NCBI RefSeq assembly: GCF_963678635.1
Contig: NC_087062.1
Coordinates: forward strand, 24,882,177-24,946,176
Reading direction: 5' to 3'
DNA: 64,000 bases
From: Symsagittifera roscoffensis
Taxonomy: Eukaryota > Xenacoelomorpha > Acoela > Convolutidae
A program made the position numbers and the translations under genes. Each line of letters starts with the position of its first letter. Within the stretch, counting starts at the first letter, position 1. Positions 12,436 through 24,101 of the stretch are shown here, piece after piece. The notes below the pieces were generated by a model, which was not told the origin of the DNA, ran no database searches, and was given only the letters and a program-made list of their open reading frames with translations.

Positions 12436-13885
12436 TCTATTAAATATTTAAATGCGGGCTTCACTATCTCGCCATGTTTAAGCTTTTTCAACGTATTATG
12501 TTTGCATGTTTAAGCTATATCGTATATTGCAATGGTTAAATTTTTTTTGCGTTTTTCCAATTTGATTTTAGTGGTTATTTTACCGAGTTTAAATTAAGCA
12601 GCCCATAAATTTCAAAAAACAAAATAATTTACAAAACTTGAAGTTCCCAACCCTGTAGTTGGGTGCTGTCAGAGTACTCTAAGGAGTTACAAATTTTGCC
12701 TCCAAATATGACTGTTCAAATCCTTGTAGTTTTCGAGATATGACGTTTTTTTGTGATTTTTTGCAAAAATTTTCAGAAAACTTTTATTTATTTTTTTTTC
12801 CCGCAAAATCTAAAATTGCCAACCCTGCAGTTGGGTCCTGTCAGAATAATCTCCACGATTGCGAATCTTGCCTCCAAATATGACTGTTCAAATCCTTGTA
12901 GTTTTCGAGATATGACGTTTTTTGTGAATTTTTCAAAAAAAAATTCAGAAAACTTATATTAATTTTTTTTCGCAAAATCTGAAATTCCCAACCCTGTAGT
13001 TGGGTCCTGTCAAAGTAATCTTAAAGATTGCGAATCTTGCCTCCAAATATGACTGCTTCATTTTTTGTAGTTATCGAGATATGACGTTTTTTGTGATTTT
13101 TTCAAAAATTTTCAGAAAACTTTAATTAATATTATTCTGTACAAATTTGAAATTCCCAGTCCTGTAGTTAGGTCCTGTCAGAGTATTCTCAAGGATTGCG
13201 AATCTTGCCTCCAAATATGGCTGCTAATTTCTTTGTAGTTTTCGAGATGAGACGTTTTTTGTGATTTTTTCAAAATTTTCAGAAAAATTAAATTATTATT
13301 AAATTTTAAAAATGTGAAAGTCCCAACGCAGTAGTTAGGTCCTGTCAGAGTATTTTCAAGGATTGCGAATCTTGCCTCCAAATATGGCTGCTCAATTGTT
13401 TGTAGTTTTCGAGATGAGACGTTTTTTGTGATTTTTTCAAAATTTTCAGAAAGTTTAATCTAATTATTTTTTCAAAATTTGAAATTCCCAACGCTATAGT
13501 TCGGTGTTGTCAGGGTACTCTAAAGAGTTGCAATTCTTAACGACTGCTAAACGCGACTGCTCAAATGCTTTTAGTTTCCGCGATGTGACGTTTTTTGATT
13601 TTTTCAAAATTTCTCAAAGAACTTATCTACAAAGAAATTCAAAAAATTTGAAACTACTAACTTGATGAACTACTACCAATTTCTCCAGAGTCACATTAAG
13701 TTTTCAAGATGACGCTTTATGGTTTTTTTTTTTCAAAATGGGATTTAAAAAAGTTTGAAATTACCAACCCTGTAATTGGGTGCAGTCAGAGTACACTAAA
13801 AGTTTGCAGATGTTGTTTCCAATATATCCGGTTTTTCATGAGTTGTCGAAAAATTTCGAAGCACCGAAGGTGCGTTAAACGCTAG
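12436..13885 (+). mobile_element. Non-autonomous Helitron with internal tandem array
   Basis: It begins TCTATTAAATATTTAAATGC after an A and ends at CTAG (13882-13885) before a T. A hairpin GCACC-GAA-GGTGC at 13861-13873 lies 8 bp before the CTAG. These are Helitron end signatures (5' TC, 3' hairpin then CTRR, insertion between A and T). Inside are several diverged monomers of about 150-210 bp with the phrases 'cctgtagttgggtcctgtca', 'gcgaatcttgcctccaaata' and 'cgagatatgacgtttttt'. No Rep/helicase coding is seen. The head is shared with the element at 27580. Confidence 0.72.
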
Positions 13886-14936
13886 TCGCTGTTGATTCCT
13901 GCTCTCGCTTCTGGGGAAAAAAGCACGGCCGGTAATTCAAAAAAAAATTCAGAAAACTTATATTAATTTTTTTTCGCAAAATCTGAAATTCCCAACCCTG
14001 TAGTTGGGTCCTGTCAAAGTAATCTTAAAGATTGCGAATCTTGCCTCCAAATATGACTGCTTCATTTTTTGTAGTTATCGAGATATGACGTTTTTTGTGA
14101 TTTTTTCAAAAATTTTCAGAAAACTTTAATTAATATTATTCTGTACAAATTTGAAATTCCCAGTCCTGTAGTTAGGTCCTGTCAGAGTATTCTCAAGGAT
14201 TGCGAATCTTGCCTCCAAATATGGCTGCTAATTTCTTTGTAGTTTTCGAGATGAGACGTTTTTTGTGATTTTTTCAAAATTTTCAGAAAAATTAAATTAT
14301 TATTAAATTTTAAAAATGTGAAAGTCCCAACGCAGTAGTTAGGTCCTGTCAGAGTATTTTCAAGGATTGCGAATCTTGCCTCCAAATATGGCTGCTCAAT
14401 TGTTTGTAGTTTTCGAGATGAGACGTTTTTTGTGATTTTTTCAAAATTTTCAGAAAGTTTAATCTAATTATTTTTTCAAAATTTGAAATTCCCAACGCTA
14501 TAGTTCGGTGTTGTCAGGGTACTCTAAAGAGTTGCAATTCTTAACGACTGCTAAACGCGACTGCTCAAATGCTTTTAGTTTCCGCGATGTGACGTTTTTT
14601 GATTTTTTCAAAATTTCTCAAAGAACTTATCTACAAAGAAATTCAAAAAATTTGAAACTACTAACTTGATGAACTACTACCAATTTCTCCAGAGTCACAT
14701 TAAGTTTTCAAGATGACGCTTTATGGTTTTTTTTTTCAAAATGGGATTTAAAAAAGTTTGAAATTACCAACCCTGTAATTGGGTGCAGTCAGAGTACACT
14801 AAAAGTTTGCAGATGTTGTTTCCAATATATCCGGTTTTTCATGAGTTGTCGAAAAATTTCGAAGCACCGAAGGTGCGTTAAACGCTAGTCGCTGTTGATT
14901 CCTGCTCTCGCTTCTGGGGAAAAAAGCACGGCCGGT
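12932..14936 (+). repeat. Tandem segmental duplication, unit about 1004 bp, two copies
   Basis: 12932-13935 is repeated at 13936-14936 almost without change; I saw only a homopolymer length difference. The unit contains the 3' part of the Helitron including its CTAG end, plus about 45 bp of flank (GTTGATTCCTGCTCTCGCTT). Because flank is copied too, it arose by local duplication after insertion, not by Helitron transposition. The near identity means it is recent or is an assembly artefact. Confidence 0.9.
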
Positions 14937-15189
14937 TTGCCAGATAGTAATCATTCTGTTGCGATATTATTTGCAATAATGTTTGTGGGAATTTGAATGA
15001 TTTTAATATTTCTTACCCTCACATCTTGTCTATTTATTTTTGCATTTTTTGGACGAGAGTTCATTTCGTTAAGGGCTGACTGTGCTGGATATGTTATTCC
15101 TGAACGTTTTTTTATGAAGTTAGGTGTTTTTTCAATAATGGCTTCCCTTCCATTTTTTTAAGTGGGCTAAGATCGGTTTGTACAGAATT

Positions 15190-17450
15190 TTTTTACTTTT
15201 GTTTGTATTTTTTTGGTCTCAAATTTGCAGTTTTTGTTTGTTTTGGTCTATTTTCTGAGAATCTTGTTGAGCAGAGTTTTAGAAGTTTGCTGAAAATAAA
15301 GTAGTTAAATGTTTTTTTCTTGGATGCGATGTGGTTTTCCCATGGATTTTCTGTGTTTTGAGTTAAAGTTAGGTTGTTACAGATACTCTCTGTCCGTAAC
15401 TCTTTAAAGCAAATGTTTATTACGCTGGCGAGAGCAAGTGTATTTGTTATCGGGAATTGGAGGACTTTTCCCTTGAACAACTTTTCTTTAAAGTTGATAG
15501 AAATTGACCTTGGTGTTGTATGAAACCTCATTAACTTCCAAGCACTTTCTATACGGTCTAATGGTTATGTAGGTTCCTTGAAAGATCAAGGTTTAGTTTT
15601 CGAATCTTTGTCGGTTTTTTATTAATGGAATTCGAAATTTTTGTTGAAATTTTTGCCCGGAAAACTTGAATTGTGGGACTATCGTTTTTCGTTTATTTCA
15701 TGCAAGCTTTTTTTACGAAACAGGGAGTTGCGTCGTGAATGATCCGGGTGTTTAACCATGTTAGATTGCAATTTTTATCATTTATAAAAGTGCAGGTTAT
15801 TGACTTTCAAGATTTTTCGTTCTTATTATTACATTTTGCTTTGAATGTTCTTCGGACTGAATGATTCGTCGAATGTGATATCGGTTTAGTTGCCTAACTT
15901 TTGGTCGTTGAAATGGTCAATTTTTGTTCTGATGAATTCTGCGCTTCGTGGGACAGAACAATTTGCAATCTCTTAACTTAAGATAGCTTGAATTTTTGTT
16001 ACTTTTTTTCTGCGCAACGGGCATCTACTCCAGCATTGTCAACTTAATTACTGCTTGTTATTGCGTGGCTTCTATCCGCTAATTTGCAATGCTCAGTCTA
16101 TTTTATCGCAAGTGTTGCGAAACTCCCCGTCGCCTCTGTGTATATTTGTATCAATTTCAGAGTTTTTAGTGCAAGTCAAACCTCCCCGCGCCTCAGTGTT
16201 TATTTGTATCCATTGCAATTTCGGCTTGAAACTGAATTTTTCCATTAGTCATCAATTTGTTAGAATTTTAGTACTCCATCAGTTTTGAACAACGTCTCCA
16301 TACAAGTATTCTGTTTTAAGGGAAAACTTTTATGATAGAGGGGTCGAAATGTCGAAATTTAGTTTAAGCAATCAGAATTGATAATTCAAAAATCTCAAAA
16401 AAACTTCAAAAGTTTATTAGAAAGCAAATAAAACTGGTCAATGAAATTAAAATTAACCGGATACAAAATCAAGAAATGCAACAGTGCTCATATGCGTTCC
16501 GTTTTTGCCTGTCCTGGGACTCATGGAAACTAGCTGTTATGATCACAAAAACCAAACAGTGCAGTCAAAAAAATTTCCCCAGATCATGTTCTAATGCCGG
16601 CTGTGTTTATGCAGTTTTTACTATTGATTTATGGTAAAACAGTCAACTTGTTGAGGGTCGTGCGTTCGAGTCCCACTTCGGTCACGGTTGGAGGGGTCAC
16701 ATAGTCATTTGTATCCTCAAGAAAAAAATATGTTTCCATGCTTTTTGCATTTGATTGACAGTAAGACATACTCAAATTTTTCTTTATCATCTACAAAATA
16801 TATGGGAATATTGGCCGGTTAACCAGAGGTTTCGATTAGTCTTTTGCAATTATTTACTGCTACGGTTAATTAGTGGGCTAGCGATTAACCGGGAAACCTT
16901 TGAGGACCCTTGTTCGAGAATACAAATTGTTCGAAAACGTCCGGTAGAGTTCGTCTCAAAATTTACATTCTTTACTCTTGCGAAAGCAAGTGTCGTGTAA
17001 TCGGGAACTAGATTTTTTTTTCCTATAAAGAACTTTTACAAATCTTACTTGCTTTTCTTTCTTGATTATTGAAGCTTAAGAACTGCCAGTTTCGTTCCCA
17101 CTTTGCTGGATGTGAATTTGTCTTCTATGCATACTAAGGTCAGGGGTCTCGGCCGGACTTAGTTTTTTTTCAGTATGTATGCAATTGAAGTTTTGTTTGT
17201 CTACTCAAATTTTTTTTGGCTCAGCTGCAACATCACGGAATTTTATTGTGCTGTAACTTGCTTTCCTTGTAGTTGCATGTGCGAGTGTTGTTTAATGTAG
17301 TTTCTGGGGACTTTTTTTGACTCAGTTGTGTCCGCTTATAGATTGTCGACTGAGTTGCCTTATCACGCAGTTTTCTTGTGCACTAAGCAACTTTAATTGA
17401 CATTGCAAGTGCAAGAGTTGTTTCAGGGGACTTGAAAATTTAAATTTTTT
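15190..17450 (+). repeat. Cluster of degenerate tRNA-like / hairpin-tailed repeats
   Basis: Several B-box-like spots occur (16666 GCGTTCGAGTCCCAC; 16909 TTGTTCGAGAATAC; 15594 TTTTCGAATCTTTG). Hairpin tails of the form CTCTTGCGAAAGCAAGTGT, followed by a loose T(A/T)ATCGGGAA, occur at about 15428 and 16975. Tails of the type CGCAAGTGTTGCGAAACTCC...CCTCTGTGT lie at 16109-16200. I take these as decayed SINE-like copies; exact ends cannot be set by eye. Confidence 0.4.
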
Positions 17451-17493
17451 GTTTCGCTTTATAATGTTAATTTTTAAACTTCACTTCGAAATT

Positions 17494-17790
17494 AAAGTAG
17501 GCGTGCATCAAGGATCGGCACTTAGCCCATTGATATATATATATAATGACAAGTCTTGTTGATCTGGACAACTACAAGTGCGGTCACGGCTACGATGGTT
17601 TGGCCATGTTCACAGAAGAAAATATTACCATGCGATGAAACAGACAGTGTTTCAGTCCCAGGAAAAGGAACAGCAGTAAGACCTTAAAAACGATGGATCG
17701 GTGTGTTAAATGGGATGTGAATAATTTAAGCCTCGAACCCGTAAACTGCTTAGATCGAATGGCATGCAAAAACGTTTTATCTTCCATTAA
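17494..17790 (+). mobile_element. Non-LTR retrotransposon (LINE) remnant, internally deleted
   Basis: At 17494 the frame reads KVGVHQGSALSPL, the non-LTR RT motif before the active site. It then jumps to VRSRLRWFGHVHRR (about 17579-17620), a frame reading KRWIGVLNGM, and LSLEPVNCLDRMACKN (about 17725-17772), the C-terminal block of RTE-like LINE proteins. The RT active-site region between them is missing, and there are stops and shifts. The fragment is inactive. Confidence 0.75.
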
Positions 17791-18948
17791 ATAATTGAAT
17801 GCTATTCAGAGTCAAGCTATCCAGATATACCATTGCTTACGCAATTTCCGAAAGTTCAACCCCGCCACAATCGGAAAACGAACAATAAACGCATTCGTTG
17901 TACGGAGTTGAATTTTTTAAATTTATTTTTTCATTATGTTCTGAATATTTTATTTTTTTTTCGGCTCCATTTGTGTCTTTTTTAAGATTGTTTTTTGTTT
18001 TCTCGTAGTAAAATTCGTTCTTTTCGTTCTGTTGCTAGTTTAGTTTTCAAATGCCTGGCATCTTTGCCTAAAATGAACTTCTATCGAAACTTACGAAAAT
18101 TTAAGTTTTGTTTGACCTAGTTTTTCTCAACATTCTTCAGTTTTTCGACTTATTGTTTTTTGTTCGTGTTTTCACTTTGCCTCTGTGTTTAATATTGCTT
18201 CAACAAAATGGGTCGTTCCAAATTTCTTTTGTTTTGAATTGTTTGAAAATTTTTTATCTTTTGTTCCGTTCATTAGAATAGCGCAGAAAGTTTAGTCTTT
18301 TGAGAAACATGAAACTCATTCTGGATCATTGCGGGGGATATTGTGGTAAACTGTTTAAAGTAAATATGAAAAATTAGTTTAAAACAAGAAAAAACATAAT
18401 TCAAACAACAGTTTTTCTTCAACGTCCGAACTTTCGTTTTGCCGGGTCCTTGCAAAGGCAACTGGATGGACAAAAAGGGGAAAATGCAGGATTTTTAATT
18501 GTTGGATCGATTGCTTAACGATAGCCTGTTTTCATGTTTTGCTTACTAGTAATTTCGAAGAAAGTAGCAGAAATAGGGACATTTTAAAAAACATAATCAT
18601 GCTTTTTATGTTTAAAACATGTTTTATTGTATAATTGGATTTAAAAAAAGTTTTAAACCCCCACCCTGTACTAGACTTACTTTTCAAAATTTTTTTATAT
18701 CAAAGATATTCCTTGTTCCAAGAAAGCATCCGAAATCTATTTAAAGAACGTCATTACTTTATGCTGGTGCGTTAAAAGCATCAATCTAAATATTGTTTCA
18801 TGGTATTTAAATTCATGGAGTTTAAAACTTTACGTTGCCTCTCTCAGCCAAATAAAATTTGAATGTGCTACAATTTTGACCTCTCTAAGCTTAAATTCCC
18901 AACATACTGTTAGTTTCGCGAATTGGTTCAAAAACTTGCTTGAGTGTC

Positions 18949-20663
18949 ATGACTGCAATCTGGTGTATCGCAGTCATTTTGGCTGCTGTCATATCTTTTC
19001 GCTGCTTTTTGCCCAAAGAAATTGATTCTCATCACGTCTCGGAACACCCTCATTTGAGAGATGCCGAACTAAAGGAAAGTTCTTTAACGGTAAAACAAGA
19101 AGGTTTCGAAATCTTGAAGCGGCAAGCAGAAAAAGCGTGTATGGAGCATACAGATTTTGAATCGTGGTCTAGTTGTGCAAAACTTTATGCGGAAAACCAG
19201 GGATCAATTTAGTTCGAGGCTAAGAAATTTATTAGTTGTTACTCACAAATTATTACTTTTTACTTTTGGAAAAAAAGCTTATGGAATTTTTGAACCGAAT
19301 GTAACATTGGATTGATTTAGATGAAGAGCTGAGACGGTGAGCCGCATTAGCCAAGTAAAAGTCTTTTTTTTTGACATATTGAAAAGCCCCGAGTTTAATT
19401 GATCCAAACTGAGGCCATAATGCAATCGGACGTGGAAAAATGTATGGAATCTGCAAATGGGGTTGCGAAAGAATTCAAGAATTGCATCTGGACTGAAAAG
19501 AATGTCAAACTGAAAGGACTGGGAATTCCAGATGAGTTGAAACAAGAAACGGCAGGTTGTCGAAATCAGCAGTTTTTTTTTGAAAGTTTCATTCGAAAAA
19601 GTTCCCCGAAGTGTTAGTTACTTATGAACAGTATTTTGCACTCATTAGTTGTCGTAGGCTATTTTATCCCTTAATTTTATAATCTAACATAGGTTATAAT
19701 CTAAGTGCTTCAGTGCTGGTACAAAAAATCCGTAGGCTTTGATATGCTAAACATAAAAATATATTATCTCTTGTAAACCTTAAGACTTTTAATTTTGAAT
19801 AGAATAATACACTAGTGGACAAATTTAAACGCAAATTCTAGATTTTACTCTCTAAAATGTCTGTTTGCAATGTACATCTTGGGCAACAATTCCTTCGAAA
19901 TGCTGTGAAATTTTAAAATTGACCGAGAGCAAATGATCAGAGCTACCATCTATGAAAGTGTCAATATTTGGTTTCAATGACTTCCCAATGTAATCCGGGC
20001 CTGAAAATACCAGTTTCTTCATCTGCACTGTAGTTTTGCATCGTAGTGAAATTTTTCTTGAATAAGCGGAGTAATAATTTGTTCATGGAATATGAAACAT
20101 TCTCAGCGAAAAAATGGAAACAATCAGTGTGAAATTTTTACTTAACTCAGTCGTTTGTTACTTATTCACGCGAAGTAAAAAAATCTTAGTGCAGATGAGG
20201 AAAACTGGAATTTTCAGACCCGGATTACATTGGTAAGTCATTGAAACCAAATATTGATATATCATAGGTGGTAGCTCTGATCATTTGCTCTCGGTCAAGG
20301 TAAAAATTATACTGAATTTCGGAGGAAGTATTGCTCAAAACGTACATTGAAAACAGGCAATTTACAGTAAAATCTAGAATTTGCGCTCAATTTTGTCCAC
20401 TAGTGTAGAACTATTTGGCCCACGTAAATTGCGACTTTTTTTCGAATCTTACAGCTGATTCCGGAGGTGGTCAAGGAAAAAATGAGGACGAGCGAAGCGA
20501 CATGGAAGGCAACGGAAACGGAACAGATACAAGATCAACGGAAGATTCTGATTTTTGTGGACGTATTGAAATAAAACACACCTGCTGGATTCTTATCATT
20601 TTTTGCTGCCATCGTTTGGTTGAGGATTGGCATATCTTGATTCAGATTAATAGATTAATTTGA
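18949..20663 (+). CDS. Nested gene B: small secreted two-cysteine protein, paralogue of gene A
   Basis: Exon 1 starts at ATG 18949 with a hydrophobic leader (IWCIAVILAAVISFRCF) and carries the module ACMEHTDFESWSSCAKL; it stays open to a stop at 19210-19212 and its donor is not solved. Exon 2 (about 19414-19555) has DVEKCMESANGVAKEFKNC then LGIPDELKQE and ends at donor GTTGTC, phase 1. Exon 3 (20455-20663, acceptor TTACAG) completes the codon and gives a Gly/Asp/Glu-rich linker (SGGGQGKNEDERSD) and a C-terminus with CWILIIFCC. In another frame the same end reads PAGFLSFFAAIVWLRIGIS, closer to a GPI signal, so a frameshift is possible. A Tc1/mariner-like foldback fills the second intron. Function unknown. 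Confidence 0.55.
19810..20405. mobile_element. Tc1/mariner-like foldback MITE with long TIRs (596 bp)
   Basis: It starts CACTAGTGGACAAATTTAAA and ends with the inverse (AATTTTGTCCACTAGTG), flanked by TA on both sides (19808-19809, 20406-20407). The arms pair for well over 150 bp (for example GAGCAAATGATCAGAGCTAC against its complement near 20270). It has no coding capacity. TA target and TIR form fit Tc1/mariner. It lies in the second intron of gene B. Confidence 0.85.
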
Positions 20664-21006
20664 TATATAAAATTTTATAAAAAATAATTTTCAATTATTT
20701 GTTGATTATAAAATGGAACTAAGATATCCGAATAATTTGTTCTTTTTTTCTCGCTGAAGGGTTATTGGATCGTGGTTGTTCGGTCATCTGTTTAAGTATC
20801 AATTATTTAACGGAAAGCACTTATCTAGAGCCTGTGGTTTTCGCTTTTTTACTAAGATTTAGATATTGTTCACGCCCAAATTTGAGAGTAAATAAACTAG
20901 CCGAAGTATTAACCAACCAAAAGTGCGACTATATAAGCCAATATAAGTCGAAACAATTTTATCATAAGAATGAATTCGCATAACTTTTGTAGCTGGTACA
21001 TAATTA

Positions 21007-21490
21007 AGAGTCGATGAACGTAGTTCAGTTTTTTATATAGAACGGCATGCTTTCTTTGTGTTTTTTTGGAAGATTCGATGAACGTATTTCAGACTTTTAT
21101 ATAGGTCACGGTTATTTTTTTGTTGTTTTTGTTTTCAGTAAAAATCTTCAAATTTGTTCAGGCTCAAATTTAATTTTTCGCGGTTCGACTTTTGATCTCT
21201 TTTGAAATTCAGTTTATTTCCTTTAAAAGGAAGACAAACTCCACTATCGAAGAGCAAATTGAAAAGGTTAAGGAAAAAGGGATTGATTTCTAGTTTCGAA
21301 AGTGAAATTTAATTATCGAATTTCCCAGCTAATTGAAAATTTTACCTATTCATCTAGTTTTCTCAAATTGGGTTAAGTTGAAACGTTATCAAAAAAATTT
21401 CAATCATAAATTGTTCCAGAAATTCAATCTTTAAGGCCATCTGTTTTTTTCTTTGAAATTCGAAAGAACTTTCGTTCATCGACTCTTGCA
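21007..21490. mobile_element. MITE family 'AAGAGTCGATGAACG', most complete copy
   Basis: The left end is AAGAGTCGATGAACGTAG and the right end is its inverse (CGTTCATCGACTCTTGC). The left end is partly duplicated (second start AAGATTCGATGAACG at 21070). Internal landmarks are 'caggctcaaatttaattttt', 'aactccactatcgaagagca' and 'ttctagtttcgaaagtgaaa'. Relatives at 26683/30003, 35585, 36706, 39440 and 57840-58140. Confidence 0.65.
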
Positions 21491-21647
21491 ACTTGAATTC
21501 TTTATTTGAATTTCTGCAATTTTTGCAGATTTCTGCAAATTGAGCCTAGTGGTAATGCCCATAGTGGGCGAAAAAGATGGTGAAAAAGTTGAATAAAAAA
21601 ATGAGCCATTTAAAGAAAATGAAATCGTGTTTTTTTTCGGATCAATT

Positions 21648-21693
21648 GAGCTATCTCGCCCCCGTTCTTGCGTGGGGGGAGATAGTTCAATAG
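21648..21693. repeat. Short palindrome, about 45 bp
   Basis: TTGAGCTATCTC ... GAGATAGTTCAA around a C-run/G-run stem. It could be the two TIRs of a tiny or internally deleted MITE. Confidence 0.5.
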
Positions 21694-22256
21694 TTACTGA
21701 GAAATGTTTATTATCACTTGAAAATAGACATGTTTATAATCAACCAGATTCTCCCTAAAGAATCAATAAAACCGAGGTACATGAAGCGATTGGTTCCTGG
21801 TATTCAAGATGCAAGCTAGAGCTTTGCTCGATGGGCAGTAGTCGCCCAAACAAAAATTAGCCAAAAAAGTTTTTTTTTCAAATTTCTCTCGGTACTCATA
21901 TAAAAAAACTTCAGTCGGTCTGTTGATTGCGTGCTTGAGCTCATCAACCAGCTACTTGCGTTTGTTGACGCCTTTATGTAGCGTCCTTTTTTTAGATACA
22001 TTTTGATTCATCTCTTGTCTTTTTTTAGTTTGCCGCCAATGATTTTGTATGATTTCATTTTATTTTGCTTTTAAGGTTTTCCTTATAGTTTGAAGTAAGA
22101 AAGTATAGATTTGCCTTTTGTGCTTTAGGAGGGCGTAAAATGAGGAGTCTTTGAACTTTTTATAGCTCACGACCTGATTTTTTTTCGACTTAACCATTGT
22201 CTACCCACAAATTTTTGCTGAGTTGCCGCTTGATACTATTTGTTTTAATGCTTGGG

Positions 22257-22311
22257 ATCTACTAACAATTGCCCCCCCCCCTTTAATAAGGGGGGCAATT
22301 GCTAAGTAGAA
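22257..22311. repeat. Palindrome with CTACTAACAATTGCCCCC arms
   Basis: The arms CTACTAACAATTGCCCCC and GGGGCAATTGCTAAGTAG face each other over TTTAATAA. Single arms of the same kind recur at 22399-22420 and 22425-22447. This looks like a minimal foldback family. Confidence 0.5.
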
Positions 22312-22579
22312 TAAAGAAACGCATTTTCGACCAATCAGAGGGCAGCAAAATTAGAATTCTCAATACAAAGCGCTAGCTTACTGCTTTTATAAATATGGGT
22401 GGCAATTCTTAAGTAGATACCATAGGGAGGGCGATTGTTAAGTAGATCCAATGCTTGTTTAGTTGGCAATTCTATTGTGTTTCTCGACTGTTTTTCAGAA
22501 AGTAAACTTCACTCGAGACATACATGTAAAAGTTTGGTTACTTTTTTTGTTCGACATTTTAATTTTTTTTTGACATTTT

Positions 22580-22800
22580 GGCTCTTTTCCAGTTCCCCCC
22601 CCCCTTTCAAATTCAATTTCGAAAAGTCTATTTAACGTTGTCATAATGCAATATAATTTGTCGTAGTGAACAAATCGACAATTCTGAACAGATTTGTTCT
22701 TCATACTCTACAGCGTAACATCACGCGTTTAGCCGTAATAACACGTAAAACGAACATAAAACTCGGTATTCTGAAAAGGGGGGGGGACTGGAAAAGAGCC
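22580..22800. mobile_element. 8-bp-TSD MITE (TIR GGCTCTTTTCCAGTTCCCCC), copy 1
   Basis: 221 bp. The left TIR is GGCTCTTTTCCAGTTCCCCC and the right end is GACTGGAAAAGAGCC. Perfect target duplication GACATTTT at 22572-22579 and 22801-22808. The 8-bp TSD suits a hAT-like (or P-like) transposase. No coding capacity. Confidence 0.93.
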
Positions 22801-22967
22801 GACATTTTTTCAATTTTTTTTTGACTTAGTGGCATGCGTGGTTTTTTTTGTGTTATATCGCGTAAGGGGTGCCAAATTGCGCTTCTCCTTTTTGTTATGG
22901 CTCTTTTTCTGTATTTTTGCCCACTGTATTGGTCCCCACTCGTGCGAAGTTCCTCGTTGTTTATCTT

Positions 22968-23401
22968 AGCTTTTTTCCAGTTCCCCCCTTTCAAAATACC
23001 GAGTTTTATTTGTGTTTTACGTTTTATTACGGCTAAATGCGTGATGTTACGCTGTAAAATATGAAGAACAAATCTGGGCTCTTTTCCAGTTCCCCCCCCT
23101 TTTAAAACACCGAGTTTTAATTTGTTTTACGTGTTATTATGGCTAAATGCGTGATGTTACGAAGTAAAGTATGAAGAACAAATCTGTTCAGTTGTCGATT
23201 TGTTCACCACGCCAAATTTCATTGCATTATGACAACGTTAATTAAGCTTTTCAAAATTGAATTTGAAGGGGGGGAACTGGAAAAGAGCCCAAATCTGTTC
23301 AGAATTGTCGATTTGTTCACCACGCCAAATTTCATTGCATTGTGACCAGGTTAAATAGACTTTTCAAAATTGAATTTGAAAGGGGGGACTGGAAAAGAGC
23401 C
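22968..23401. mobile_element. Same MITE family, older copy split by a nested insertion
   Basis: Opposite orientation to copy 1. The left end AGCTTTTTTCCAGTTCCCCC is mutated; the right end is GGACTGGAAAAGAGCC. The flanks TTTATCTT and TTAATCGT resemble a decayed TSD. The nested copy at 23077-23289 interrupts it. Confidence 0.8.
23077..23289. mobile_element. Same MITE family, copy 2 nested in a relative
   Basis: 213 bp with matching TIRs, flanked by perfect 8-bp duplication CAAATCTG (23069-23076, 23290-23297). Removing it and one TSD restores the host copy's continuity. Confidence 0.93.
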
Positions 23402-23618
23402 TTAATCGTTTGATTCTTTCCCCCACCTGCAATTTTTTGCAAGTGTTTTTTTGTTCACACTGTCCAATTGATACACAAATTGGCATGCCAACTAATTGGG
23501 CTATGACAAACAAATATAGTCTTCATGCCGCTCTTTTTCTGTATTTTTGCCCACTGAAGGGATTTTCAGGAAGTACGTTGCGTCTGCATAGCTTAAAACC
23601 AATCTTATTATTTGTTCT

Positions 23619-23822
23619 GGCTCTTTTTTCCTTCCCCACCCCCACCTGCAAATTTTTATAATTAAAATAATTGTTCCAATTGTTCGATTGTTATGAAAAT
23701 TGACATGCAGACTAACTAGGCCATGATGAACATATTTGGTCTTCATAATCAACCTTGTAAAACCAGTCGTTAGGCCATAAAATCGATGCTCATGTGAGGT
23801 GGGGGGAAAAGGAAAAAGAGCC
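23619..23822. mobile_element. Related MITE subfamily (TIR GGCTCTTTTTTCCTTCCCCAC)
   Basis: 204 bp. The left end GGCTCTTTTTTCCTTCCCCA and right end GGGGGGAAAAGGAAAAAGAGCC (broken: GGGGGGAAAA then GGAAAAAGAGCC) are flanked by perfect TSD TTTGTTCT (23611-23618, 23823-23830). The interior differs from the main family. Confidence 0.9.
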
Positions 23823-24101
23823 TTTGTTCTTAATAAGAAATTTTTTCACGCTAAATTGTTGCATATTGATTTGGAGTAATTGCATTATGGGCTATTAATG
23901 CTGTTTTGAAATAAAAAAGTTTGCTTGCGCTGAAGCAGGAAGTCAACATAAATGCAGGATGAGTCAAATTACGCTGAAGCAGGATGAGTCATAAAAGTGA
24001 TTTTAAGATGAATTTTTGATTCTTGTTCATTTTATATTTGGTTCATCAGATTTGAGTTCGTTCGCTAATCTGAAAAACAAAAATATTGTCGTCAATCGAG
24101 G

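Noticed and set aside
13178-14385. Two identical 67-residue - strand frames 1004 bp apart
   Set aside because: The identity comes from the tandem segmental duplication; they are non-coding Helitron array monomers.
12436-14936. CRISPR-like regular repeats
   Set aside because: Units are long, diverged and in an intron of an animal gene, with no short identical repeats and unique spacers.
15193-15531. 112-residue - strand frame
   Set aside because: No domain, low complexity, lies among SINE-like repeats.
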